Origin: Tribonema minus
Taxonomy: Eukaryota; Sar; Xanthophyceae; Tribonematales; Tribonemataceae
NCBI GenBank assembly: GCA_017506865.1
Contig: JAFCMP010000053.1
Span: 248,001-312,000, forward strand
DNA length: 64,000 nucleotides
Reading direction: 5' to 3'
Made by a program: the position numbers and the translations under genes. Positions within the stretch are counted from its first letter, which is position 1; every line of letters begins with the position of its first letter. This document shows, piece by piece, positions 54,699 to 64,000 of the stretch. The notes beneath the pieces were generated by a model, which saw only the letters and a program-made list of their open reading frames with translations, was not told the DNA's origin and did not search any database.

Positions 54699-57600
54699 TC
54701 AGCTGGCGCCGCTGCTGCCGGCGCCGTCTGCGGAGGCCGCAGCAGCAGCGGCTACGGCCGCTGCAGCGCGGAACCTCATAATTGCTTCGTCCACCGCTGT
54801 GTCCGCAGCAGCTGCAGCGGTCTCAGTGGCTGCGGCAGCGGCGGCGGCATTGGCAGCAGCAGCAGCAGCTGATGGCACGGGCGCGGCAGCAGCGGCGGCA
54901 ACAGGCTCAGCGGCGGCGGGCTCGGAGGCAGCAGCAGCAGCAGCAGCCATGCCTGAAGCAGCAGCTTCGCCGCTGCCACGAGGAAGTGCAGGGCTTTCAA
55001 CATGTGCCGATGCCCCGGTAGCAGCATCATATGCCCCGGTGTCAGCATCATATGCTGTTGGCGGCGACATCGGCGGCACGGCGGAGGCGGCGGCGGCAGC
55101 GCTGTCAGCGTCGGCTTTGGCGGCAGCGGCAGACACGGCCGCTTGCACGCAGGCTTCCGCCGCCGCCGCTGCAGCGACCGCACCGGCAAAGGCATCGGTG
55201 GGGGAAACTGGCAGCACCGCCGCTGTGCTTGCAGCCTCGGCGCTGTCAGCTGGCGGCGAGGGCAAGCCGGTGATGACGGCAGCAGCGGCAGAAGCGGCGG
55301 GCGGCAGCGGCGGCTCGGCGGCGGCGGCAGCGGCAACTGATTCTCGCCGCGCAGCTTGCGCCACGGCGATGGCGGCGGCGACGGCGGACGACGGCTGCCG
55401 CGTTGCATCGTACTCAAAGGCAGCAGCGTCGGCATAGTCGTCGGCAGCGGCGGCGCTGGAGGCGGCAGCGCGCAGCGGCGCTGCGTGCGCGGTTGCTGTG
55501 TCCAGCGGCGCAGCCTGCGCCGCTGCAACGGCGTGCGCGGCGGCGGCGGATCGCTGCTGTCCCTGCTCACCGCTGCTGCCAGCCCGCACAGCATCCGCGG
55601 CGACTGCGGCACTTGAGGCAGCAGCTGGCGGCGGCGACTGACGCGCAGCAGTGCTGACAGCGTCTGGCCACTCGGGCTGCGCTGCTGCGGTGGTACCTGC
55701 GCCGTTTGAGCCAAGTGCGTGCTCCTCCTCGTAGCTGCTGTCCTGACAAGCACCGGCATGGGTACTGCCGCTGGCGGCAGCAGCTGGCAGCGGCGGCGTG
55801 GCATCGGGCATGGCACCAGCAGCAGCTGCACCAACGGCGCCCGTCGCGGCAGCAGCAGGAGCTGCATCAACGCCAGCGGCAGCGCCAGCGCCGCCAACTG
55901 CATCGCCGCCGCCAGCGACGGCGGGAGCAGCGGAGCTGTCAGCAGCAGCGGCGGCGGCGGCGGCAGCGCGGAAGGCGCGCTCGGGCGCGAGCACGCGCAG
56001 CAGCGCGAGCCAGCGCCACTGCGGCTGCATGACCACCACCTCCGCGCGGCGCCGCGCGACGCCCTGCAGCAGGCGGCGCGCCACGTACTCCGCGCTCATT
56101 GGGCCGCCGAACCACTCCGCCAGGGCCCCCCGCCCCCCCCCCGCGCCGCCGCCGCCGCCGCCGGCAGAAGCATCCCCCGCCGCCGCTGCTGCCGCCGCGC
56201 CGCCGCTGCCGCGCTGCCGCGACAGGCGCGCGGGCGTGCCGTCGCCCATGAGCGCATTCGCGCCGAGGTTCGTCGCGGTGAGGCCGGGGTAGACGACCGT
56301 AACCGTGACGCCGTGCGCCGCCACCTCCGCGCGCAGCGCGTCGAAGTAGCCGCGCACCGCGTGCTTGGCGGCGGCGTTGGAGGCGCGCCGCGCCGGCGCC
56401 GCGACGCCGTGCGCGCCGCTCACCGCCGCCACCGCGCCGCCGCCGCGCCGCAGCATCGCCGGCAGCGCCGCGCGCGTGAGCGCGGCGGCGCCGAGGAAGC
56501 TCGCGTCCATGACCTCGCGGTCGGTTGAAGTTGAGGTTTCGAGGACGGGCGCGCGGCTCGAGACGCCCGCGCAGTGTATGAGGACGTCGATGGGGCGGCC
56601 GAGGCGCTCCTCCGCCGCCTGCGCGAGGTCACGGACAGCGGGGGGGACTGTGAGCTAGGACACTTGAGCGTGGTGACGTTGCGAAAGCCCGGCGTGAGCT
56701 GCGAAGGCGAAGCACTCACACAGCACTGCATCGTCACATGCGCCGGTCGTGAAAATCATTCGTCTTGCGCGTGCAACGCGGCGCGGTGCTGCGCGCGCGC
56801 GCGCGTGCAGTGCGGTCATACTCGAAGTAACCACTTCACAACCGAAACACGGCGACTCACCTCCATGGACACGTACGCCATGCGCTCATGCGTTGGGAGC
56901 ATGTGGCAGTGACATGCTCATTGCCGTTAGCACGCTTGACGGTTACGGCAGCTACAGTTGCCGGTACACAGACCACAATACATTCGCTTCTACAGTAGCA
57001 GCACACGACCGACATCGGTCTTCTGCTGCATTGGTCACCTTCATGTCTACCTCTGTTGGTGTGGAGCAACAGGCTAGTGCACAGCAGCTCTCAACATTGC
57101 AACAATGTTTGAATACCGCTGCCCGCGCCGCGACCCGGCGCTGATGTTGTTGCGCTGCGCACAAGACTTGAAAGCCCACATTTACGGGACCAGCGACGAT
57201 GCTGGTTGAGAGCATGCGTTCTTCGTACCCAATCTTGTCTATGTTTTGGGATCATGAGACAAATGGTCTACATATCTTGCACGGTACTGCAATAATGAAC
57301 CGTTCTGCAGCTTATATGGTGTACTTCAAAGTACATGTCTTGGAAAAGAATTGGGGAGAATCAAGGTTGCACGCAGAAGTCTTTTTGATACTGTGGGTAT
57401 GATGGTACTGTTTGACTCGTGGCCAATTGCTGCAGCAGCGGCGACCACGGTCATTGGTGGAAGGCATTCAATCTGACAGCTAAGCACACCTTACTACCTG
57501 GAGCTCTACAATCTTTTGATTCGTTTTCATTTCACTTCGATCGACCGTTGTGCAAACGCAGCAAGCGCGCTGCGGGTGAGAGCGTGCGGCGCGGCAGCTG

Positions 57601-59197
57601 ACCTTGACGGCTTCGGGCGCAAACTCCGTGTCCCTCACGTCCATCGGGAACAGGTACGCCACCTGCGGGCGACAAGGGCGGAGCGCACGTATGCATCGGC
57701 GCTTGTACCATGCTTGAACTGTGCTTGCACTGATCTTGACCCATTCATGTACTGCACAGAAATCGAGGGGGGGCGGCCAGCGGGGCGTATACTGCCCGCA
57801 CGCCGGGCACAGAACTCCGTATTACAGCGCAGCGACGCGACAGTTTCAGGGCGTTCGTGTAAAAGCCGTTGTGTGCGTGCACGCTTTGCCAGCTGACAGA
57901 GCGAAGACAGGCGCACGCAGCGGCGCCGTACTGCGGCGCAGCGATTTGTGCTTACTTGAGTGCAGCACATGACGCTTGTCCACGCATGGCCAGCCTACAG
58001 CGTGACCACCACCGCATGCCGCTCGCGGAATCACTGTGCTGCAGCAGCCCCGCAGTGGTCCTGCACAGCTGCCAGGCACCGACAGGCACTGGCAGTTACA
58101 CAGGGGTTGCGCAACTGCCAGACGCACGTCAGCAGCAGCCAGCCCCTCAACAACAGAGCCCTATAGGCTATTTCAACACGGAGTGATGGCGGTGGCAGCG
58201 CGCATGCATGCACCCAAAACACAAAGCGCGAGCGGCCATGCATGGTACAGTATGTCGACCTCAAATGCTTGGTCTACCAGCAGTGACCGCGAAAATCTGA
58301 CAGCGGTACTCATGTACCGTCCAACCGCATCCACGCCCTGAAAAAGCCTGCCACTTGAGCCAACCACCATCATATGCTCACACATGAATCGATGCATGCC
58401 TAGCCTCCAATTCAAATGTTGAAATTATCATTGAAGTTACCCACCTCGGCGGGGCGCCAGCCCTCCAGGAACGCTCGCGCGCGCGTGTACCGCCGCGCGC
58501 GCTTCCACGCCGCCACGCACGCCCTCTGCACGCGCGCCAGCTCCTCCAGGTTCCTGCCGGTTAGCAGCACGTGCGCACCCGCAGCTGCCGCCTGTATCGC
58601 AACCTGCTTCCCTATCCCCGAGCTCGCGCCTGTTACCCATACTGCTGTGTCGTCGAATGCGCGCCGCACGGCGCGCGGCGGGCCTCGCGTCGGCAGCGGA
58701 GTCTCATCGAAGGTTTTATAGTCGATTCTGCGCGTCTGCGAGACCGTGAGCTTGCCGTCAGGGGAGATAAATGTGGGATCTGTGATGGAATCCTCGTCCT
58801 CGTCGCCGAAGTAGTCGTCGTCGAGCATGCCAGCAGCGAGCATGGAGTTGACGGCATCAGCGATGGTTCCAGTAGCAGCAGAGGCGTCTTCCTGGGAAGC
58901 TCGCCGCTGCATGTTAATCAAGATCTGCTCCAGCGCAGCAAAGTCGCCAGTGTCGGAGTCATCGGCGTCATCAGATGGCATGGCATGCAAACTGCTTGCG
59001 ACGGCAGATTGCCGCACGCTCTGGTCGTAGCAGCAGCAGCGCCCTACATATACACGCGTCGCGCAATGCCATTGGGCACGGTGGAGCGAGGGCAGCAGCG
59101 CTGGCCGGAGCCCTTCCGCACAATACAACGCTGCTGCCCAGGTGGTGCATGCCAAAATTCTTCGTCTGGGGACGAGCCCAGTCGCGTGCATCCTCAT
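54699..59197 (-). CDS. SDR-fold protein with degenerate catalytic residues and Ala-rich C-terminal tail
   Basis: Exons 58445-59197, 57603-57662, 54699-56618, joined at phase 0; about 910 residues. The N-terminal ~185 residues hold a Cys/Arg-rich leader and an acidic region (DDDYFGDEDEDS). The Rossmann nucleotide-binding motif TGASSGIG is near residue 189, then LLTGRN, then FPMDVRD, then VLIHCAG (NNAG position), as in short-chain dehydrogenase/reductases. At the catalytic positions the protein has DASFLG (Asn to Ser), VSGAHG (second Ser to Gly) and SNAAAKHA (Tyr to Asn); only Lys remains. After YPGLTATNLG and LALLRVLAPERAF (about residue 482), some 425 residues are almost pure Ala/Pro/Ser with acidic residues. 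Cofactor binding is plausible but normal SDR catalysis is not. The tail may be genuine, or an intron may remove it. Confidence 0.8.
57388..57535 (+). repeat. Dispersed repeat family A, copy 5
   Basis: Direct copy from TACTGTGGGTATGATGG to GATTCGTTTTCATTTC, in the second intron of the SDR-like gene (opposite strand to that gene). Shared words include TGACTCGTGGCCAATTGCTG and GCAGCGGCGACCACGGTCAT. Confidence 0.88.
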
Positions 59198-59452
59198 GGA
59201 AAGTTTTCAAGGTAAAGGAAGCAACACGTTCCACTTCTTCAACATCAAACTTCAAGACCCCGAGAATCGCGCTTTGAGGTTGCATACATCAGTGAAACAG
59301 TCTAGTCGCGGTGTGCCTGACCTGCCGCGAGGACGGTGCTCGTGGTGGTCAGGATGACGAGACGGCGATAGCAGTGCTCCAGAATAGGCGCGATCAGCAC
59401 TGGTCAACCGTGCCGCTGAGCGTACTTTGACAGAAACTTACACTCAGGGCCG
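59198..59452. promoter_or_regulatory. Probable bidirectional promoter between SDR-like and ankyrin genes
   Basis: 255 bp between divergent start codons. It contains an inverted TTCAAGGTAAAG/CTTCAAGACC-type motif but no obvious TATA box. The assignment rests on gene arrangement. Confidence 0.4.
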
Positions 59453-60454
59453 ATGATGATGGAAGCCGGCGAGTCAAATGGTTACGACGCCTTCTCCGAG
59501 GTAGACAATTTCAATTTGGGAGCGTTCATGGGAGGCCATGACGTTGCTGTCAACGGCGCTGATGCGGGTGGCGCAGGCGCTTTGCCATTTGGAGGTCAGT
59601 CAAAACGTCGCATCACTGCCTGGCAAGTTCTGTTGCACCTTTCTAGCGCCGACCCCTGATGTGCCTCAGCGCGATTCAGCTGCAGCATGAGGCGCTTGCT
59701 ACTTTTGTCTGCGGCAACGCGCTCTGCCGCAAGTGTTGACAGGTCTTGTCAACCGGCACCGCACATCGCGAAATGCATTCTAAATTCTGGTTTCGCAGGT
59801 TTTCGTGCGCATCGTTGCGCGCTTGGTACATGGAAGTTGACAATGACGGCAGCATCAATGCCGATGGCTGTCTTCCAAAGCCGCTTGTGTAAAACCACGC
59901 TGCGCCTGCGTGTGTCGCTTTTGAACGTCAGTGAACTTCAACTTCAGTGTCCGGTCTGTGCATCTCCGATGAGGAAATCGGCACCTGGCCATGCTCCAAA
60001 CTACTCCCACCATGCTTGTCACCATCTTGACTATGCATGGGTGCTCAGATCAGCTGGTGGCGCGCCTACATGGCTGGGAAAGCCCCCAAACTCAATTCCC
60101 GCCCAACCCCCCTATTTCGCCTGTGGCTGTGCAGAAAACAGCATGCAAGCGCTGCTCTCGGATGGCTTCCAGGTCCTCAGTAGTGTCACATTTGGCGCCA
60201 CGGGCGAGATCATCAGCGAGCGTGGCACCGCCCACCACGGCAGCAGCAACGGCGCCGGCGGCGGCGGCGGCGCAGCGGCGGCGGCGGCAGCGGCGGGCAA
60301 GGGCAGCCGACCCCCAAGCGGTTGCACTGCCGCCGCCCACCCACGCAGGGCATCTCATTCATCGCCGCCGCTGCCGCCTGACAACAGCTCAGGACTGGTG
60401 ATAGGCATGCGGCACAGCGCGTCGGTGCCGCACCTGCACCTGCCGCCGACCGCA

Positions 60455-60488
<34 letters not shown>

Positions 60489-63400
60489 AAGCGGCGGCGG
60501 CGGCGGCAGGGGGCCGCGGTACAAGCCCCGCGCTGAATGGGCTCGGCGGCGGCGGCGTGGAGCGCAGGGCAGCGGAGAGCGCAGATGTGGCGGCGCAGAT
60601 GCGGCGCTGCACGACGGCGCCCGGCGCGCTGCACCACGAGACGGACGCGCTGCCGCCGCAGCAGCACAAGCGACGCCGCTCAAGCGACGGCAGCGACGCG
60701 GACGCCGCGGGCTCTCTCATTCTCATGGGCAATGGGGGTGGCGCTGCCGCCGCCGCCGCGCGCGGCGGCATGGGCTGCGCCGGCGGCAGCAGCGGCAGCC
60801 TCAGCAGCAGCGGCGGCATGATGGATGCGCCGTCGCCCCTGCACGGCGCGATGCCGCCGCCACAGTCGACCATGCCGTCCCCGGGTCTGTACCCGCAGCA
60901 CGGCCCCGGGGGGAGCAGAGTTGCAGGCCAGCGGCCCATACGCCCACGCATCAGCCTGCGCGTTGCGTCGGGGACGGCCGGCGGCGGCAGTGGCGGAGCA
61001 GCAGCAGCAGCAGCGGCGGCGAATGCGGCGCCGAAGCTGCTGCCCGCGCAGCAGCAGGCGCAGAAACCCGCGGTGACGGTGGCAGTGGGGGGTGCGATGA
61101 ACGGCGTGCAGCACTCGCAGTCGCAGCAGCTGCAGCCGCCGCTCTTCAAGCGGCCCACGATCTCGCTCAGCGTGCGCAGGCACGGCGGCGGCAGCAACGG
61201 CAGCACCCCTAGCAGTACCAGCAGCGGGCGGAGCTCCTCTAACGGCTTCGGGAACAGCGGCGGTGGCGGCGGCGCTGCGCAGTGCAGCGCGACCAGCTGG
61301 AGCCCGCCGCGCTCGCGTCCGTCGCCCGCTGGCAGCAGCAGCGGCGGCGGCGCGGCGGCGGCGGTGCTGGCGGACGCGGCGCTCGTGGCGCGGCTGGCGG
61401 CATTCCAGGACGGCGCGCCACGCGTCGCCATCGCGGCGAACGCCGCGGCGCTGGCGGCGGCTGGCCACGCGTCGCTCGTGCGCGACCGCTGCGCGCACGG
61501 CGAGCGCGTGGCGCCGAGCCGCGCGGCGCTGCCGCTGGCGGCGCTCGGCGGCGGCGGCAGCGGCGGCGGCGGCGTGGCGCTGCTGGACGCGCTGTACGAC
61601 GCGGCGGGCGCGCGCGGCGGGAGCGGCGTGCTGACACTGCAGGCGGCGGTGGCGCGCGGCGACGTCGCGGCGGCGCGCTGGGCACTAGAGCGCTGCGACC
61701 GCGCGGCGGCGGCGGCGGCAGGCGTCGGGTGCGTGATCGCGGCCGCGGCGCGCGGCGACGGCGCCATGCTGCAGGTGCGTGCGCGGCGCAGCAGGGGCGT
61801 GTCGAGATGCCGCTGGCATGTCTAAGGCGGTGTTGCGGGTGACAGCGGCCCCCGAAACGCGAACGACATGCATCCTTGTTTCAACAGTACCTCTGTAGAA
61901 GTACCAGACCCGACGGCTCACATGCGCTGGTCTCTACCGCGCGACAGCAAGGTGCTGACTCACTCACGCCCGCCTTCGCTGTATTTAGCGCGCTCCCAGC
62001 GCTGCCTGCACCGCTCACTATCACATCCGCACAGCTCACCGCCGCGCTATCTTCACAGGCTCAGCTAAACCGCGCCCCACCTACTTTTTACCGCACGCGG
62101 CTGCTGCCCTGCAGCGGCCCGCGTCCGCCTGCGTGCGTCCGCGCTGCTCACTGCCACCGTTTGCGCGGCTCCGCACTGAGTTGCTGCTTGCTGCCACGCG
62201 CTGTGCTGATGGCTGCTGCTGCGCGCGCAGTGGCTCGCATCATCCGGCGTGAGCACGCCCGCGGTGCCCAGGGCGCTGGAGGAGGCTGCGAAGGGCGGGC
62301 ACGTCGCCGCGGTGCACTGGCTGGTCACGCAGGTACGTACAGTAGGTATGATGCTTCAATAGTCGGAGCTGGTGATGCTCAGGTCGCGCAGGGGACAGGC
62401 ACGTCGCCGCGGTGCACTGGCTGGTCTCGCAGGTGCGCACGTACAGTAGGTATGATGCCTCAATATTTGGAGCTGATGATGCTCAGCTCGCGAAGGTGGC
62501 GGGCACGTCGCCGCGGTGCACTGGCTGGTCACGCAGGTGCGCAAGGTATTGTGCCGCAGCAGTCGGAGTCAGTGATGCTCAATTCGTGAAGGGCGGGCAC
62601 GTCGCTGCTGTGCACTGGCTGGTCACACAGGTATGTACGGTATTGTGCTGCAGCAGTCGGAGTCGGTGATGCGCAGCTCGGCGCACTGGCTGGTCACGCA
62701 GGTGCGGTATTGTGCTGCAGCAGTCGGAGTCGGTGATGCTCAGCTTGTGAAGGGCGGGCACGTCGCCGCGGCAGTACGTATGATGAGGTATGTACAGTAG
62801 GTACGATGCCTCAGCAGTCTGGTGTCAGCGTGTCAGCCCGTGGCCTGTATTGGCCTGGCAGTGCAGGGGGGGGGGGGGGGGGGGGGGACGATCAACAGGT
62901 ATCAGGTATGGCACGGCAGGAGGGCCGACGAGCGTTTTTATCAGCGCTCAGCGACCTGCAGCTTCCCGCCAGTGCGACAGCGCAGCGGCGCGCAGCAAGG
63001 CGTGCCCCTGCACCCCCTCTGACTGCAATGCCAGGGGTTTGAGCGCCTCTGCCCGCCCATACCCTTTGCTCACCGCCCAGATCGTCACGCATCCCGCTCG
63101 CCACATGGGCACGCCAACAGCACAGCGCCACCGCTCACGTGCCCCCCCCCCCCCCCCCCCTCAACCTCCCGCACGTCTGCGCAATCCTCACCTTATCCCC
63201 CCTGCTCCTCTGATCCCTCATGTCTCGTCCCCTTGTCACCCTCTCACTCGCCTTCTAATCCACCCCCCTCTCACTCCCCTTCCAATCCCTCCCCGTCGCC
63301 CCGCCCCCCCCCATGCCCCCAATCGCAGGGCTGCATCCCCGACGCCGCCGCCATCAGCGCCGCCGCCGCCGCCGGCCACACAGCCGTTGTCCACAAGCTG

Positions 63401-63613
63401 CTGCTGCTCGCGGGCCCCACAGCAGCGCTCTCCCTCGGCAGCGCGGCGCTCGCGGCGGCGTGCGGCGCAGGGCAGCTGGAGCTCGCGCGCTGGCTGTGGG
63501 GCGTCGGCGGCGCGGCGCTGGATGCTGCGTCAGCTCTCAATGCCGCGCTCGGCCGCGGCCAGTGGGAGGCCGCGCGGTTCCTGCTGCTGCGCGCGGGGGA
63601 GGCGCTGGCGTAG
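59453..63613 (+). CDS. Ala/Gly/Ser-rich protein with C-terminal ankyrin repeats
   Basis: Exons 59453-59594, 60135-61774, 62231-62332, 63329-63613 (TAG); phases close, 722 residues. The N-terminus is acidic (AGESNGYDAFSEVDNFNLG). Residues ~75-500 are low-complexity Ala/Gly/Ser/Gln with a KRRRSS basic patch that could be a nuclear localisation signal. The last ~150 residues form ankyrin-like helices: LQAAVARGDVAAARWALE, ALEEAAKGGHVAAVHWLVTQ, ISAAAAAGHTAVVHKLLLLA, ALAAACGAGQLELARWLWG, ALNAALGRGQWEAARFLLLR. Ankyrin repeats bind partner proteins; the partner is unknown. The first ATG of three adjacent Met codons was taken as start. Copies of the last unit continue downstream, so the true 3' end could be later if the TAG were spliced out, but there is no evidence for that. 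Confidence 0.8.
60455..60510 (+). repeat. GCG-rich trinucleotide repeat coding poly-Ala
   Basis: GCGGCGGCGGCGGCG units within exon 2 of the ankyrin gene, encoding about 13 Ala, GAA, then 6 more Ala. It is probably prone to length variation. Confidence 0.85.
62390..62770 (+). repeat. Donor-side copies of an ankyrin exon
   Basis: Copies near 62398, 62500, 62592 and 62683, plus a fragment near 62752, of GGGCACGTCGCCGCGGTGCA, CTGGCTGGTCACGCAG|GT, with the intron lead-out (AGTAGGTATGATGCCTCA, GGAGTCGGTGATGCTCAG). Spacing is about 85-105 bp. Most keep a GT donor after CAG. Confidence 0.93.
62867..62887 (+). repeat. Poly-G tract
   Basis: A run of about 20 G in the last intron of the ankyrin gene. 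A long poly-C run is nearby at 63140-63160. Confidence 0.9.
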
Positions 63614-64000
63614 CGCAGCGGGGGGCGGCGGCGGCGGAGGCGGCGAGGCGCGGCGGCAGCAGTGCTCGATGTTGCGTCAGCGCTCAGCGCTGCGCTCCGC
63701 CGCGGCCAGTGGGAGGCCGCGCGCTTCCTGCTGCTACGCGCGAGGAGGCGCTGGCGTAGTGCAGTGGGGGCGGCGGCGGCGGAGGCGCACAACGCGGTAG
63801 CAGCAGTGCTCAACGCCGTGTCAGCGCTCAACGCCGCGCTCGACCGCGGCCAGCGGGAGGCCGCGCGCTTCCTGTTGCTGCGCGGACGGGAGGCGCTGGC
63901 GTAGCGCAGCGGGGGCGGCGGCGGCAGAGGCGCGGAACGCGGTGGCAGCAGTGCTCGACGCTGCGGCAGGGCTCAGCAACGCGTGTGCTGCTGCGCGCGA
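63614..64000 (+). repeat. Tandem copies of the terminal ankyrin unit with stop codons
   Basis: Units of about 145-150 bp: CGTCAGCGCTCA, GCGCTCCGCCGCGGCCAGTG, GGAGGCCGCGCGCTTCCTGC, GAGGCGCTGGCGTAG. The first two downstream copies end in the same GGCGTAG as the functional exon at 63613; the third is cut by the window edge. The copies are in different frames relative to one another. Confidence 0.92.

Noticed and set aside
55719..56528. Long plus-strand open frames at 54628-55437 and 55719-56528
   Set aside because: They are antisense to the SDR exon 3, which has a recognisable fold and phase-consistent splicing.
60355..61767. Long minus-strand open frame (470 codons)
   Set aside because: It is antisense to the ankyrin gene exon 2 and follows from GC-rich, stop-poor sequence; its translation is Ala/Pro/Arg low complexity without domains.

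Overview
This is nuclear DNA from an intron-rich eukaryotic microalga, not a prokaryote. Genes have many short GC-rich exons (20-230 bp), GT-AG introns of 0.1-3 kb, TTAGGG-type interstitial repeats and many poly-C tracts. One protein begins with a signal peptide followed by an 'EAF'-type cleavage site, like the bipartite plastid presequence of algae with red-derived complex plastids. Together this suggests a photosynthetic stramenopile or a related lineage; the species is not identifiable from sequence alone.

Layout: seven supported genes. (1) 1-12311 +, 3' part of a chromatin gene: ISWI-type SLIDE domain, basic/acidic helix, winged-helix-like segment, HMG-box-like segment, acidic tail. (2) 15290-16581 -, small, probably plastid-targeted membrane/coiled-coil protein, in head-to-head orientation with (3). 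(3) 16739-35412 +, complete ABCG half-transporter in 15 exons. (4) about 39686-47873 +, DOT1-like histone methyltransferase. (5) 51005-52948 -, intronless FNIP/LRR-like protein. (6) 54699-59197 -, SDR-fold protein with a degenerate active site and a long Ala-rich tail, head-to-head with (7). (7) 59453-63613 +, Ala/Gly-rich protein with C-terminal ankyrin repeats. Intron phases close across all listed exons of genes 1 and 4, across exons 3-15 of gene 3, and across genes 6 and 7. This is strong internal support for the models. Gene 2 closes only if one base of a C6 run is an error. The 5' junctions of genes 3 and 4 are uncertain.

The most striking property is how the introns are built. Around many exons the upstream intron carries 1-7 decayed tandem copies of [intron 3' end + exon 5' part], and the downstream intron carries 1-6 decayed copies of [exon 3' part + intron 5' part]. 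The intact exon sits at the junction of the two arrays. Introns here appear to grow by repeated tandem duplication across splice junctions. The same process copies terminal exons together with their stop codons (genes 4 and 7).

Other structure: a dispersed repeat of about 100-150 bp in five copies, a second repeat in three copies, an approximately 800-bp near-perfect palindrome inside the last ABCG intron, a smaller inverted repeat around a (TTCA)n microsatellite, and a roughly 960-bp tandem duplication between genes 3 and 4. No rRNA, tRNA or CRISPR array was recognised.
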